A stretch of 64,000 nt of DNA from Christensenella sp. UBA4675 (GCA_002405165.1 DHLF01000004.1:229180-293179); one strand, 5' to 3'; positions 17,315 through 27,038 are shown, numbered from the stretch's first letter. Numbers and translations are program-made. Notes: generated by a model not told the origin, from the letters alone.

Positions 17315-17978
17315 ATATGCTAACTTTAACGTATCTAATAGGTTTATTTTGGGCTATAAAGCTGTTTTCAAATTCCGTACGATATATTTTTTTATCCGAA
17401 AAAGATTTTTCGGCATATAAATCGTAAGACTTTTCTACTATTTTATATCCGCATTTTTCATATTCTGAAAGCGAATATTCAAAAAAATCAAGACTGTCGG
17501 TTTTTTGCTCAATCGTAAAATCGTGGCAACATATTTTTTTGTATATTTCCAAAAATTTTTCGTTTGTAAGCCTACGATTCGCGTACGTTTTTTTGGGAAA
17601 CGGGCAAGAAAAATTTAGCATTATTTTTTTTATTGAGTTTTCGGTTAAAATAAAAGATAAATTTTGCGCGTCGCAATTTATAAATTTTAAATTATTTATC
17701 CCCTTGCCGTTTTCTAATGCCGAAACCATTACGTTTGTTATCTTTTCTACCCCAATAAAATTTATTTCGGGATTATTTAAAGCCATTTCCTTTAACAGTC
17801 CGCCTTTTCCGCAACCTATTTCTAAATAAACGGGATTAGAATTGCCAAATATTTTTTTTAAGTCTAATTTATAATCTTCTTTATTATCCATCGTGAAAAA
17901 TCTTTCGGGTTCACGAAATAACAAATTATCCGTTTGCTCTACCCTTGTTTCAAGATTTTTCTTTCTTCTCATTCTCAT
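17313..17978 (-). CDS. trmB: tRNA (guanine-N7)-methyltransferase, with an altered signature
   Basis: 221 residues, the usual TrmB size. The SAM-binding motif EIGCGKGG (about 53-60) and the NRRLT motif are present. TrmB makes m7G46 in the tRNA variable loop. The family signature normally reads NFSDPWPK, but here it is NFSCPFPKK, so the highly conserved Asp is Cys and the Trp is Phe. These changes are plain in the nucleotide sequence and could lower activity or reflect lineage drift. There is no clear Shine-Dalgarno sequence, and a second ATG two codons in is an alternative start. Confidence 0.9.
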   Translation of the reverse strand: MRMRRKKNLETRVEQTDNLLFREPERFFTMDNKEDYKLDLKKIFGNSNPVYLEIGCGKGGLLKEMALNNPEINFIGVEKITNVMVSALENGKGINNLKFINCDAQNLSFILTENSIKKIMLNFSCPFPKKTYANRRLTNEKFLEIYKKICCHDFTIEQKTDSLDFFEYSLSEYEKCGYKIVEKSYDLYAEKSFSDKKIYRTEFENSFIAQNKPIRYVKVSI

Positions 17979-18124
17979 AACAACTACACCAAATTTTCCG
18001 TCTTAACTGCAAAATTCTTTTAAAAACGTATATATTTTATTTCATAAATATATACGCATAACAAATTTATTTAATTTTACATAGAAACCATAATCTTAAA
18101 AAAATTACGCTTTAATTCACATAA

Positions 18125-18150
18125 AAAACAAGCCTTTTACAGCTTGTTTT
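18125..18150 (-). terminator. Terminator after the Ppx/GppA gene
   Basis: AAAACAAGC/GCTTGTTTT stem with an 8-base loop and a T run on the minus strand, 15 bases after the stop codon. Confidence 0.85.
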
Positions 18151-18164
18151 TAGTTTTTATATAA

Positions 18165-19694
18165 TCAATAATTTATTATTATATCTAATTTTTTATTAAA
18201 GATTCTTTGGAAATCTTCACTTGAATTTAGTGCGTCCCTAACTTCTAAGGTAGAATCGCCTTCCGAAATTGTTTTAAGTATAACGGAATCTCCTAAAACG
18301 TCGCAAACTATTTCGGTTACAACCCCCGCTCCGCTTCTATCTAAGCTTTCCGCAATTCTTAAAATTATTCCTAATTTTCTTATAACGTCTATATCGCCTT
18401 CGCCTAAAATATCTTTATATTTCATTATTTCGCTCATATTTATTTCATCGTTTTTATGAACAGCTGTAACGAAAGACGCTAAAACTACGTCCCTATGCGA
18501 TATTCCGTAAATATTAGAATTTAAAATAACGTATGCCGAATGTTTTTGATAATCGTAATATTTTATCTTAGAACCAGTATCGAGCAAGTACGCCGCAACT
18601 CTTAAAATTTTAACGTACTGTCTTGGGAATTTATGCAATACTCTTAATTGTTTAAACAACTGAACGGATAAATTTACAACGTGTTCGCAATGTTTTTCGT
18701 TACAATTATAATATTTAACGATAGTCTTTAAACTGTAACCTAAAACGTCGCTAATCGGTTTTTCCTGCGTTGCGGGAAGAGCGTAATTAAACATAATTCC
18801 TTCTCTTAAACCGCAAGCCGAAACGGTAAATCCGTCCGCATTTAAAAGTTTAAGCAAGCTGTTTACCGCCGCCTGCGCCGAAGGAAGTATATCCGCTCTC
18901 GACGAAGGTACGCCTTTAATTCTCTTTTTCTTAGACGGGTCTAACGTGCGTAATTTTTGATATATTACGTCAAATTTATCTTTACCGATAAACGAATTGT
19001 GAATGGTGTCTACGCTGGATTTATAAAGCATATGACTTATTTTGCATAAACTTCTCATAGAACCGCCGACGCCTATTACTTGCGTATCTTCCGGTAAATC
19101 TTTAAGCCATTCTATCTTTTTTAATTCTTCGGTAACAAATTCTTCTATCTTTTGGGTAATTTCTTCAAAAGTTGCGCCTTCCGTAGAGAACTTTTCCGTT
19201 AAAGTTATCGCTCCGAAAGGAAGAACGGCGTAATTCAACAAACTTCTTCTATTGTAATGAACTATTTTCATACTTCCCCCGCCGATTTCAAAAATCAGCC
19301 CTCTGGGAAGGTCGGTCGTATTGATTACGCCCCTATATACTAGCGTTGCTTCTTCTTCGTCGGATAAAACCCTTATTCTTATTCCGCAAGTAGTTAAAAC
19401 TTCTTCTAAAAAGCTTTTTTGATTTTTAGCTCTTCTAACCGCGGCTGTTCCGACCGCTATTATGTTAGAAGTGTCAACCCCGTAAGAATCGCATAACCTG
19501 CGAAACATCTTTATCGTTTTTATCGTATCGTTTATTTGGGTGGACTTTAAAAACCCATCCCTTTCCATATCTTTTCCAAGTCTAACACGTTCTTTAATTT
19601 GGTCAATTACCATAAAATGACCTTCTCCGAGAAGTTTTACGATAACAAGTCTTGCCGTATTAGAACCTAAATCTATAATACCTATTTTATCCAA
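18165..19694 (-). CDS. Ppx/GppA-family exopolyphosphatase / pppGpp phosphatase
   Basis: 509 residues. The actin-like ATPase fold motifs are clear: GIIDLGSNTARLV at the N-terminus, EIGGGSMKI near residue 135 and GVGGSMRSL near 210. The C-terminal 190 residues form the helical HD-like domain of long Ppx proteins (KHCEHVVNLS). It removes terminal phosphates from polyphosphate or pppGpp. I choose the TTG at 19694, beginning DKIGIIDLG, because AGGAGA lies 7 bases upstream. A longer frame to 19739 would add 15 basic residues without a ribosome site. Confidence 0.88.
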   Translation of the reverse strand: MDKIGIIDLGSNTARLVIVKLLGEGHFMVIDQIKERVRLGKDMERDGFLKSTQINDTIKTIKMFRRLCDSYGVDTSNIIAVGTAAVRRAKNQKSFLEEVLTTCGIRIRVLSDEEEATLVYRGVINTTDLPRGLIFEIGGGSMKIVHYNRRSLLNYAVLPFGAITLTEKFSTEGATFEEITQKIEEFVTEELKKIEWLKDLPEDTQVIGVGGSMRSLCKISHMLYKSSVDTIHNSFIGKDKFDVIYQKLRTLDPSKKKRIKGVPSSRADILPSAQAAVNSLLKLLNADGFTVSACGLREGIMFNYALPATQEKPISDVLGYSLKTIVKYYNCNEKHCEHVVNLSVQLFKQLRVLHKFPRQYVKILRVAAYLLDTGSKIKYYDYQKHSAYVILNSNIYGISHRDVVLASFVTAVHKNDEINMSEIMKYKDILGEGDIDVIRKLGIILRIAESLDRSGAGVVTEIVCDVLGDSVILKTISEGDSTLEVRDALNSSEDFQRIFNKKLDIIINY

Positions 19695-19840
19695 ACCTAT
19701 ATTCTCCTGTCCTAAAAGTCTGCGCTTGATTTTTATCAAGAATGTTTTACACTGTTAAATACACAAAAAAAATGATAAAATTCGTGGTAAATTTTCTTTT
19801 TTCCTTATTCCCCCACAATAAAAAATCATTTAATGAATAC

Positions 19841-19869
19841 ATTCTAACACAAAATAATTACTTTTTCAA
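19841..19869 (-). promoter_or_regulatory. Promoter of the Ppx/GppA gene
   Basis: TTGAAA (19864-19869), 17-base spacer, TAGAAT (19841-19846) with extended TGT. It predicts a leader of about 140 bases. Confidence 0.6.
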
Positions 19870-19963
19870 GAAGAATTAAATATTTTATTAAAAAATTTTA
19901 AAATCAGTTTATTTATCTTAAATTATTATAGTGTAATTCTTTAAGTTTAATGAACTTTTAGGG

Positions 19964-20326
19964 CTATTTTTTAATAAAAAAAATCTCGTAAAGCCCTTTT
20001 AATCCTATAAAAAGCATAATTCCACCGAAAGTTTTGGATAAAAACGCGTCGGGAAAGAGTTTTCTTGCCAAAAAACCCAAAAAACAAGCCAAAATCGCGC
20101 CCGAAATCATTAAAAAAAGCCCTTGTTTTTCCACTAATTTGTTTTTAACGTGAAAAATTAAAGAAATTATCGCCATAGGAATAAAAGATATTAAATTTAT
20201 ACCGCCTGCTAACGCCGAACTTAGCCCTAAAAGCGATAACAACGGAATTAAAATCGTTCCGCCACCCATTCCCATTCCGCCTAATATTCCGCCTAAAATC
20301 CCAAATAAAATACATAAAAATATCAC
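19964..20326 (-). CDS. Half-length TSUP (TauE/SafE) permease, subunit 1
   Basis: 120 residues with about four hydrophobic helices and the TSUP-type opening GILGGILGGMGMGGGTILIP. Full TauE/SafE proteins have about 250 residues made of two such halves. A second half-size copy lies 278 bases upstream on the same strand, so the pair probably assembles as a heterodimer. The start is a GTG. These carriers move sulfite, sulfonates or other small anions; the substrate here is unknown. Confidence 0.8.
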   Translation of the reverse strand: MIFLCILFGILGGILGGMGMGGGTILIPLLSLLGLSSALAGGINLISFIPMAIISLIFHVKNKLVEKQGLFLMISGAILACFLGFLARKLFPDAFLSKTFGGIMLFIGLKGLYEIFFIKK

Positions 20327-20604
20327 TTTTAAATTTTACAAACCTACCTTTTAAATTTTATAAGCTTTTTTTTGATTTTTTTACCGCAAAATTTATTGCT
20401 TTCACTTAAAAATTATACATTTTTTTCAACTTTGTTTTTAAAAAACACATATTTTATATAAATTTTTTTAACCTTAAAAAAATACAATTACATAAAAACT
20501 TCTTTTTTGTTTTATTTTTCTATTTTCTACGCAAAAAACTATAATTTTTTTAATTATAAAATTTATTTTTTAGCTTTTTTACTAAAAATTTTTACTTCCA
20601 AAAT

Positions 20605-20955
20605 TTACCAAATAAGCATTTTAAGCCCTAAAATAGTAATTAGAATATAAAAAATTTTCTCCACGACGTTTTTATTTATTCTATTTAAAAGTTTTGCTCC
20701 TATTATTCCGCCCGTTACAACTCCCATTAAGGTAGGTATTCCGCTTTTAAACGGAAAGTATCCGTTACAAATAAAAAGTATTGCGCTAATAATACTTACG
20801 GGCGCAGTTACAGCCATAGCCGTTGCCTGCGCTTTTTTTTGGTCTTTTAAAGATTTAGCTAAATGCGGAACGATTACCATTCCGCCCCCACCGCCGAACA
20901 GTCCGTTTACAAAGCCAGCGATTATTCCTATAATTAAAAATTTTTTCTTATTCAT
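20605..20955 (-). CDS. Half-length TSUP (TauE/SafE) permease, subunit 2
   Basis: 116 residues, four predicted helices, with the same repeat signature GLFGGGGGMVIVPHL near the N-terminus and a PTLMGVVTGGIIGAKL segment. I start at the ATG at 20955 (MNKKKFL) because AAGTGG sits about 7 bases upstream; an in-frame GTG three codons earlier is possible. The 278-base AT-rich gap to the other half contains no gene or clear terminator, so the two may be co-transcribed. Confidence 0.8.
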   Translation of the reverse strand: MNKKKFLIIGIIAGFVNGLFGGGGGMVIVPHLAKSLKDQKKAQATAMAVTAPVSIISAILFICNGYFPFKSGIPTLMGVVTGGIIGAKLLNRINKNVVEKIFYILITILGLKMLIW

Positions 20956-21306
20956 AATTTCCACTTATCTTTATTTCTGCTTTTTAACAAATTCAAACCA
21001 CTCTAAATTTTACGACCACACTAAAAATCATCTTTTAGTTTTCAAATTTTTATTTTACCAAATTAGAAAACTGAAAAGCTATTTTATAAAAACTCAATCA
21101 AAAAATAATTTTATTACTTTTATTATCCATTGCAATAACGCCGAAAGTTGCAATAGTCGTCTAATATATTTTTTGTAAAAAAACAAAATGTATGCTTTTC
21201 CTATTTATTTATCGCTTACGCAAAGCCTTTAACAATAAACGCTTCGTATTATTTTCGTTCACACGCAAAAAAACGACAAAAAATAGTTATTTATTAAGGA
21301 AAAATA
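20956..21306. other. Gene-free AT-rich region
   Basis: About 350 bases between divergently transcribed units. A 68-codon open frame at 21192-21398 has no ribosome site and overlaps the promoter of the next gene, so I do not call it. Nothing else is recognisable. Confidence 0.4.
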
Positions 21307-21335
21307 TTGCAAAAAAAGCAAAAGTATTGTATAAT
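21307..21335 (+). promoter_or_regulatory. Promoter of the large surface lipoprotein gene
   Basis: TTGCAA (21307-21312), 17-base spacer, TATAAT (21330-21335). Predicted leader of about 64 bases with AAAGGGTG before the ATG. Confidence 0.65.
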
Positions 21336-21405
21336 GGCAAGGTACGATATATAAGTATATATATCAAAATTAAAAAAGACGATAAAAATAAAGGGTGAAA
21401 CTTAT

Positions 21406-24400
21406 ATGAAAAACGTTTTTACTAATAAATTAAAGTCCTTATTGATTTTAATTCTAGCTATTCTCATGGCTTTTTCGACCATGATGTCTTACGCTTGTAA
21501 GAAAGACGGTTCTTCGGATACGTCTTCGTCATCTTCCGCAGAAGAAGAGAAGATAACCGAAAAGACCGATTATCAGGTTCTTAAAAACGGGGATTTCGAA
21601 TACGGCACGGCAAATACGGCAATAACCGCATATCCCGCGTCGCCTACGGGTTGGAGTAAGTCTTACGACAGTATCAATTCCACCAACGCAACCACGTCTT
21701 CTTACGGCTCGGGAATAATAGACACTAGAGAATACAAATACGAATACGACAAAGACGGAAACGTAAAGAAAGACTCAAACGGAAATCCGATTTTTGCAAA
21801 AGACGAGAACGGCGATAAAATAGAAGTATTTAAAACGATAGCGTCTTCTAACGCATTCCCGAAATACGCGTACGAGTACACTACCGACGAAGACGGCAAC
21901 AGGGTTTACACCAAAGATGCCGACGGAAACTTTATACCCAAATTAGATGAAACCGGCAATAACGTAGAAGCCGATCCCGACGATACGGAATTTTTCTACT
22001 ACAATCCCGGCACGCCTTTCACCAAAGGCTACGTAACTTACGACACGACGGACAAAACCAACGTTTCGGAAGGCGGAAAAATTTTAATGATTCACAATAA
22101 AATCGTTTCCGAAGACGGTAGGGGTACGGCTCAGTATTACAAATCCAGCACTACTCTTACGTTAAACGCGGGCGAAAACGGTTTATTCGAAGCGTGGGTT
22201 TTAACCAAAGATTTAGAATCTATTATGGAAGATTTCACCGATTTCGGCGCTTACGTTACTATTTCCAGTACCATTTCTTCCGTAAAGGCGGGGGAAGTTT
22301 CCGTAAATAATATTAACACTTACGGAAACTGGGCAAAAGTAGAAATTTACGTTAAAGGCAGTACTCACACTAGTACCGAATTAACGGTTACTTTCGGTTT
22401 AGGACGCGGTAGCTCGGATTACAAATATGAATATGCGGAAAGATTTGCATTCTTTGACGACGCGCATTTTAAAGTTTTAAAAGCTAGCGAAACCGTACCT
22501 TCTACTTCTGATTGTGATTTATCCGTAGACTTATACGATACCGAAAATAAACTTTGTACTACTCCTTTTAGAATCCCTTACAATCATACCGAAAGCGAAT
22601 TTACTTCTGCAAGCAGTTACCTTAACACAGTTATGTTAATAGACGCGGTTAAGGACGTAGAAACTTTAACTTTAAATGCAGGAACGAAAACCGAAGAAAA
22701 TTACGTTTATCCTTATCATTCGTCTTTATTTAACGTTGGAGCAACCGCAGAATTAGTAGATAACGCAATAGTATTTACTTACGCTAATCCTTCTACCCTT
22801 TCTTATGAAACCGAAGCGTTTACGGTAAATTACAAAGAAAACTTACACATATCGTTCTGGGTAAAAACCGAAATAGTAAACCGCGCGAACTCGGTAAACG
22901 GCTTAACCGTTTCCTTAATGGATAAAGGAAAAACGGCTAGCGACAAGGGAACAAGCGTATCGGTACTAAGTAACTTTAAAACCACGAAAGATTCTAATAA
23001 AGAAAAAGATGACTACACAATGGTAACCGTAGTGGTATCTAACACCTATTCGGACGAAGCAAGATTCTTCTCGTTAAAATTCACGTTCGGCGCAACCGAA
23101 GCTCAAAGCGATTTGAACTTACTACCCAAGGGAACCGCTACCATAAAAGACTTCACCAAAATGTATTTATCGGACGAAGAGACTTCTGCGTTATCGTCTT
23201 CTAGCGAAACTAACGTTACCAAGAGAACGCTTCAAGCAGACTACTCTACCGTTCCTTCCGAAGATACAAGTAAAGATTCTTACACGTTTAATTACGGAAT
23301 AATCGACAGTTTAACAATTAAAAACAACGTGGCAAGCGGAGTCCAAAATTACACGGGAATCGTTGGCGGACATGTAAGAACGGGCGGAAACAATACGTCG
23401 TACAAACAAGATAGTACTCAAAGCGGTTTAATAAATTCCGAATATATCGACAATTATTCCGACGCTTTGTTTACGGCAGGCGGAACGAACTATAAAGCCG
23501 ACATTAAGGCTTGGCTCAATCAAGTTGAAAACGCTTCTTCTAACAAGTACGTTCAACCTTTAATGATTAACAACGAAAACAGCTCTTACGGATATATAGG
23601 AGAAAAAATTTCTTTATCGACTTCTTCTACTTATTTAATTTCCGTAAAAGTTAAGATATTCGGAAGCGCAAAAGCTTATATCTACTTATCTAATGCAGAC
23701 GACAACGAAACGTTTAGCGTTTTAGGCGTAGACCCGATTACCAACACTTACACCAACGAAACGGTTACTAAAGGACAATACGGCTACTGCATCACGTTAG
23801 ATAAGTCCGACGTAAACGCAAACCAAAAAGAAGACGGCTTCGCAACCGTATCGTTCTTGATTACCACGGGTAAACACGACGATAAAGCAAGAAGTTATCG
23901 TATAGAAATGTGGAACGGTTCTAGGGACGGACAAACGAATTCTACCGGAATAGTATTCTTTGATTCTTTCTTATCGATGACTTCTACCAATAGAGAAACT
24001 AACTTAACCGACCTTAAATACACTTACACCAAAGCAAACGCTTACTCGGAAGGAGTTTACGATTACACTTACGAAAAAGCAGAAAGCGGAAAAGTTACGT
24101 TTACGCAACTTCCCACGTTGATAAAAACCAACGCTGATCCCGACGGAACGGTTCATAACTACGCAAAAGGCGATAAGAATTATACTTCTACGATATTTAT
24201 GACCAACGGAACGCTTGAAAACGGAATCGTAAAAGGCGGAACGTTTATTATATCCGACTTAACGAGTATAGACGCTCCTACGGAAGTAGACAATACCACT
24301 TCTTCCGACAGCAGTTCGTCTTCTTCGAGCGGTAGTTCCAACGCGGAAACGACGTCTTATAACCCGTTCTTATTCGCAACTTCGATAATTATTTCAATAG

Positions 24401-24822
24401 CTTTAATTATTGCTTTAATTGCGGTATTCGTTAAACACATTATTACTTCTAGAAAGAAAAAGAGAATCGAAAAAGAAAATTATTACGATTCGTCCGCTCG
24501 TGATAAAGCTCACGAAAAGATTTTAAATAAGAAAGCGGAACAAGAAAAGAAAGCTTACGACTACGATAATATGGAAAACAATATCGAAGACGAAAGTTTA
24601 TCTAGCGAAGCTATTAAAGAAAAAATAGAAGAAACCGACGATATTAACGAACAATTACAGCAAGCGGAAGGTACAGTTCCCACAACGGAAATAGTATCGG
24701 AAAACGAACAAATAATTGAAACCGCTGAAATAACTGAAAACGGTAATGTGGACGACAATAAAAAAACAGACGCAGAAAATTCTACCGAAACAGAAAATTC
24801 CGACGGGGAAAATAAAAACTAA
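21406..24822 (+). CDS. 1138-residue surface protein, lipoprotein-like start and C-terminal membrane helix
   Basis: An N-terminal signal (residues 8-30) ends in MSYAC, a plausible but non-ideal lipobox, followed by a Ser/Asp linker. The long extracellular part has beta-rich, carbohydrate-binding-like blocks: NGDFEYGT near 62 and related NxGDF/VNYKEN segments further on. A Ser-rich linker (about 965-980), a membrane helix (about 988-1012) and a basic stop-transfer lead into an acidic, Glu-rich cytoplasmic tail of about 110 residues. No enzyme motif was found. Adhesion or glycan capture are guesses. It is flanked by its own promoter and a strong terminator. Confidence 0.75.
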   Translation: MKNVFTNKLKSLLILILAILMAFSTMMSYACKKDGSSDTSSSSSAEEEKITEKTDYQVLKNGDFEYGTANTAITAYPASPTGWSKSYDSINSTNATTSSYGSGIIDTREYKYEYDKDGNVKKDSNGNPIFAKDENGDKIEVFKTIASSNAFPKYAYEYTTDEDGNRVYTKDADGNFIPKLDETGNNVEADPDDTEFFYYNPGTPFTKGYVTYDTTDKTNVSEGGKILMIHNKIVSEDGRGTAQYYKSSTTLTLNAGENGLFEAWVLTKDLESIMEDFTDFGAYVTISSTISSVKAGEVSVNNINTYGNWAKVEIYVKGSTHTSTELTVTFGLGRGSSDYKYEYAERFAFFDDAHFKVLKASETVPSTSDCDLSVDLYDTENKLCTTPFRIPYNHTESEFTSASSYLNTVMLIDAVKDVETLTLNAGTKTEENYVYPYHSSLFNVGATAELVDNAIVFTYANPSTLSYETEAFTVNYKENLHISFWVKTEIVNRANSVNGLTVSLMDKGKTASDKGTSVSVLSNFKTTKDSNKEKDDYTMVTVVVSNTYSDEARFFSLKFTFGATEAQSDLNLLPKGTATIKDFTKMYLSDEETSALSSSSETNVTKRTLQADYSTVPSEDTSKDSYTFNYGIIDSLTIKNNVASGVQNYTGIVGGHVRTGGNNTSYKQDSTQSGLINSEYIDNYSDALFTAGGTNYKADIKAWLNQVENASSNKYVQPLMINNENSSYGYIGEKISLSTSSTYLISVKVKIFGSAKAYIYLSNADDNETFSVLGVDPITNTYTNETVTKGQYGYCITLDKSDVNANQKEDGFATVSFLITTGKHDDKARSYRIEMWNGSRDGQTNSTGIVFFDSFLSMTSTNRETNLTDLKYTYTKANAYSEGVYDYTYEKAESGKVTFTQLPTLIKTNADPDGTVHNYAKGDKNYTSTIFMTNGTLENGIVKGGTFIISDLTSIDAPTEVDNTTSSDSSSSSSSGSSNAETTSYNPFLFATSIIISIALIIALIAVFVKHIITSRKKKRIEKENYYDSSARDKAHEKILNKKAEQEKKAYDYDNMENNIEDESLSSEAIKEKIEETDDINEQLQQAEGTVPTTEIVSENEQIIETAEITENGNVDDNKKTDAENSTETENSDGENKN

Positions 24823-24843
24823 TTTATTTTAATATAAATAATT

Positions 24844-24881
24844 TTAAAGTGAGTTTAAAATAAACTCACTTTAATTTTTTC
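24844..24881 (+). terminator. Strong intrinsic terminator
   Basis: Fourteen-base-pair stem TTAAAGTGAGTTTA/TAAACTCACTTTAA with an AAA loop and a T tract, 22 bases after the surface protein stop codon. Confidence 0.9.
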
Positions 24882-24963
24882 TTAACGTTTTTGACTTATA
24901 AAATTTTATATTATTAAAAAACTTTACTTTACCGAAAATATAAAATAAGGAATTATAAAATAA

Positions 24964-25001
24964 AGTACGCAAGCAAACAAAACTGCTTACGCACTTTTTT
25001 T
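24964..25001 (+). terminator. Second tandem terminator
   Basis: Stem AGTACGCAAGCA/TGCTTACGCACT (one GU pair and one mismatch) followed by seven Ts. It lies about 90 bases after the first terminator, so it either backs it up or ends a short untranslated transcript. Confidence 0.7.
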
Positions 25002-25102
25002 ATTGAAATTTATAATTTACTTTTTTTACCTTTTTATTTATATGTAAAATTTATATTTCTGTAAAAATGTAAGTTTTTTAAAAATTTCACATAATATGTA
25101 AT

Positions 25103-26152
25103 ATGAAAAAAATATTACTGACAGGCGGTGGAACAGCCGGACATTGCGTACCTAACCTTGCCTTACTTCCTAATTTATACGAATATTTTGATAAAATAAG
25201 TTATATAGGTTCTAACGGAATAGAAAAAAATCTTTTACAAACTTATAGTGACGTAGATTATCACGCAATAGACTGCGTTAAGCTTGAAAGAAAATTTACG
25301 TTTAAAAACTTTAAAATTCCGTTTAAATTGATTTCTAGTATAAACCAAGCGAAAAAAATTATAAAAAATATATCGCCAGACATAATTTTTTCTAAAGGAG
25401 GATACGTATCGCTCCCCGTTGTTTTTGCAGGAGCAAAATTAGGAATTCCCTGCGTTACACACGAATCCGATTTAAGCATGGGGCTTGCCAACAAACTGAT
25501 TGCAAAAAAATGTAATTTCGTTTTTACGAGTTTTGAACAAACCGCCAAAACTTTACCTAACGGCGTTTATACGGGTTCGCCCATAAAAAACAATCTATTT
25601 TTATGCAATAAAAAACAAGGACTTGAATTTTTTAATTTTTCGGGCAGAAAACCGATATTGCTTATAACGGGCGGAAGTCAAGGAAGTAAAGCTATTAACG
25701 AAATTACTTTAAACGCATTGCAAGAGTTGGGCAATACTTTTGATATAATTCATCTTACGGGAAAGGGGAAATCAACTAATTTTAAAGCCGATTTTTACCG
25801 TCAGTACGAATTTCTTTCGCAAATGGAAAAGGCGTTTTCCGCCTGCGATTTAGTCGTTTCACGCGGGGGAAGCAACGCTTTATTCGAGCTTATTGCGTTG
25901 CAAAAACCAAGTTTAATTATCCCCTTACCCAAAAACAATTCTAGGGGCGACCAAATTTTAAACGCAAAATATTTTTCCGAAAAAAATTTATGTAAAATGC
26001 TTTTACAAGAAAATTTAACTAAATCTTCCTTTATATTTAACGTAAATTCTCTTTATAAAGATATAAACATATACAAAAAAAATTTAGCGTCCTACCCGAT
26101 AAAAAGCGGAAACGAAAAAATCTGCGAGCTGTTATATAAAATTTCAAGATAA
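25103..26152 (+). CDS. MurG-like UDP-GlcNAc glycosyltransferase
   Basis: 349 residues, close to MurG length, with GGGTAGHCVPN at the N-terminus, the acceptor-side SKGGYVSLPVVFAG and HESD motifs, and the donor-site TGGSQGSKAIN, SRGGSNALFELIAL and GDQILNA. MurG turns lipid I into lipid II at the membrane. It stands alone, away from any division and cell wall cluster, so it may be a second MurG or a relative acting on another polyprenyl acceptor. There is no Shine-Dalgarno sequence, and CATAAT lies 7 bases before the ATG. Confidence 0.85.
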   Translation: MKKILLTGGGTAGHCVPNLALLPNLYEYFDKISYIGSNGIEKNLLQTYSDVDYHAIDCVKLERKFTFKNFKIPFKLISSINQAKKIIKNISPDIIFSKGGYVSLPVVFAGAKLGIPCVTHESDLSMGLANKLIAKKCNFVFTSFEQTAKTLPNGVYTGSPIKNNLFLCNKKQGLEFFNFSGRKPILLITGGSQGSKAINEITLNALQELGNTFDIIHLTGKGKSTNFKADFYRQYEFLSQMEKAFSACDLVVSRGGSNALFELIALQKPSLIIPLPKNNSRGDQILNAKYFSEKNLCKMLLQENLTKSSFIFNVNSLYKDINIYKKNLASYPIKSGNEKICELLYKISR

Positions 26153-26264
26153 CAGCTAATAAATAGAAAATTTTTAAAATATGTTTTGCTCCGTAATTAA
26201 AATTATCGCAAGCAAATACCTTAAAAACTAGGGTTAAAAACTACAAGTTTTTTGACAAATCAAC

Positions 26265-26304
26265 AAAACCACACCCTTGACTAATTAGTCAAGGGTGTGG
26301 TTTT
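26265..26304. terminator. Bidirectional terminator between convergent genes
   Basis: Eighteen-base-pair perfect stem beginning AAAACCACACCCTTGACT with an AATT loop. A-rich and T-rich flanks serve both the plus murG-like gene and the minus PHP gene. Confidence 0.9.
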
Positions 26305-26348
26305 ATCATTAAATATTAGTTTAATTTATCAAGAGTAATTTTTTCAAA

Positions 26349-27038
26349 TCATAAAAATATATTCGGCGTTTTTATAATTTTTCCTTTACCGCTACGCAAA
26401 AGTTCTATAAATTTATTTTCGTTTTCCACTTTTTCGTCAAACTCCATACCCGATAAAATCTCTTGTTCTTTGCGGTGTATATCGCTTCCGCCGGTCGTGA
26501 TTTTTCCGTTTATTTGCGCATAAAACTTAGCTAATTCGTTTTCCTTTTCGGTTCTACAAGCGTTAAATATCTCTACGCCTTCCGTTTCGGGGAAAAGCCT
26601 TATATGGTCTATATAATGCGCTTGTCTAAACGGGTGAGCTTGCACGACCAACGCGCCGTTTTCACGGGCGAATTTTACAAATTCGCTCATTTTCATATTT
26701 ACTATTTTTTCAAGTTCGGTTAATCTTTTTTTATCCCAACCATAAACTAATAGGTCCGTGCCTTTATAAGAATATTCAAACCCGAAAAATACTTGAAGTT
26801 TATTGTTAGCCAAGTCTTTTACTTGTTCGTATCCGCTACAAAAAAAATCTATTTTTTCTTTATACGATTTTTTTTCGTTAGCGTATTCGACAAATGACGG
26901 ACAATTTAAAAAGTGGTCTGTAATAAACACGCCGTTATAGCCGTTTGCAATATACAGTTCGACAATATCTTTCGCCTGCAACCTACTACACAAACTAACG
27001 GTAGAAGTATGACAATGAGTTTCGTACTTATACGTCAA
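26349..27038 (-). CDS. PHP-domain metal-dependent phosphoesterase
   Basis: 229 residues. The PHP metal ligands appear in order: THCHTS (6-11), ITDHF (about 39-43), FGFEYS, QAHPF and GGSDIH. The family hydrolyses phosphoesters or phosphohistidine-type substrates with two or three metal ions. It overlaps the ftsY stop codon by 4 bases and ends the plsX-rnc-smc-ftsY operon, so it is co-expressed with these genes. The substrate is unknown. Confidence 0.85.
   Translation of the reverse strand: MTYKYETHCHTSTVSLCSRLQAKDIVELYIANGYNGVFITDHFLNCPSFVEYANEKKSYKEKIDFFCSGYEQVKDLANNKLQVFFGFEYSYKGTDLLVYGWDKKRLTELEKIVNMKMSEFVKFARENGALVVQAHPFRQAHYIDHIRLFPETEGVEIFNACRTEKENELAKFYAQINGKITTGGSDIHRKEQEILSGMEFDEKVENENKFIELLRSGKGKIIKTPNIFL

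Noticed and set aside
18027..18056. CGTATATATTT/AAATATATACG hairpin upstream of trmB
   Set aside because: AT-only stem with no T tract or conserved loop, so it may be chance in AT-rich sequence.
21192..21398. 68-codon plus-strand open frame before the surface lipoprotein
   Set aside because: No ribosome site, very basic AT-driven composition, and it spans the predicted promoter of the next gene.
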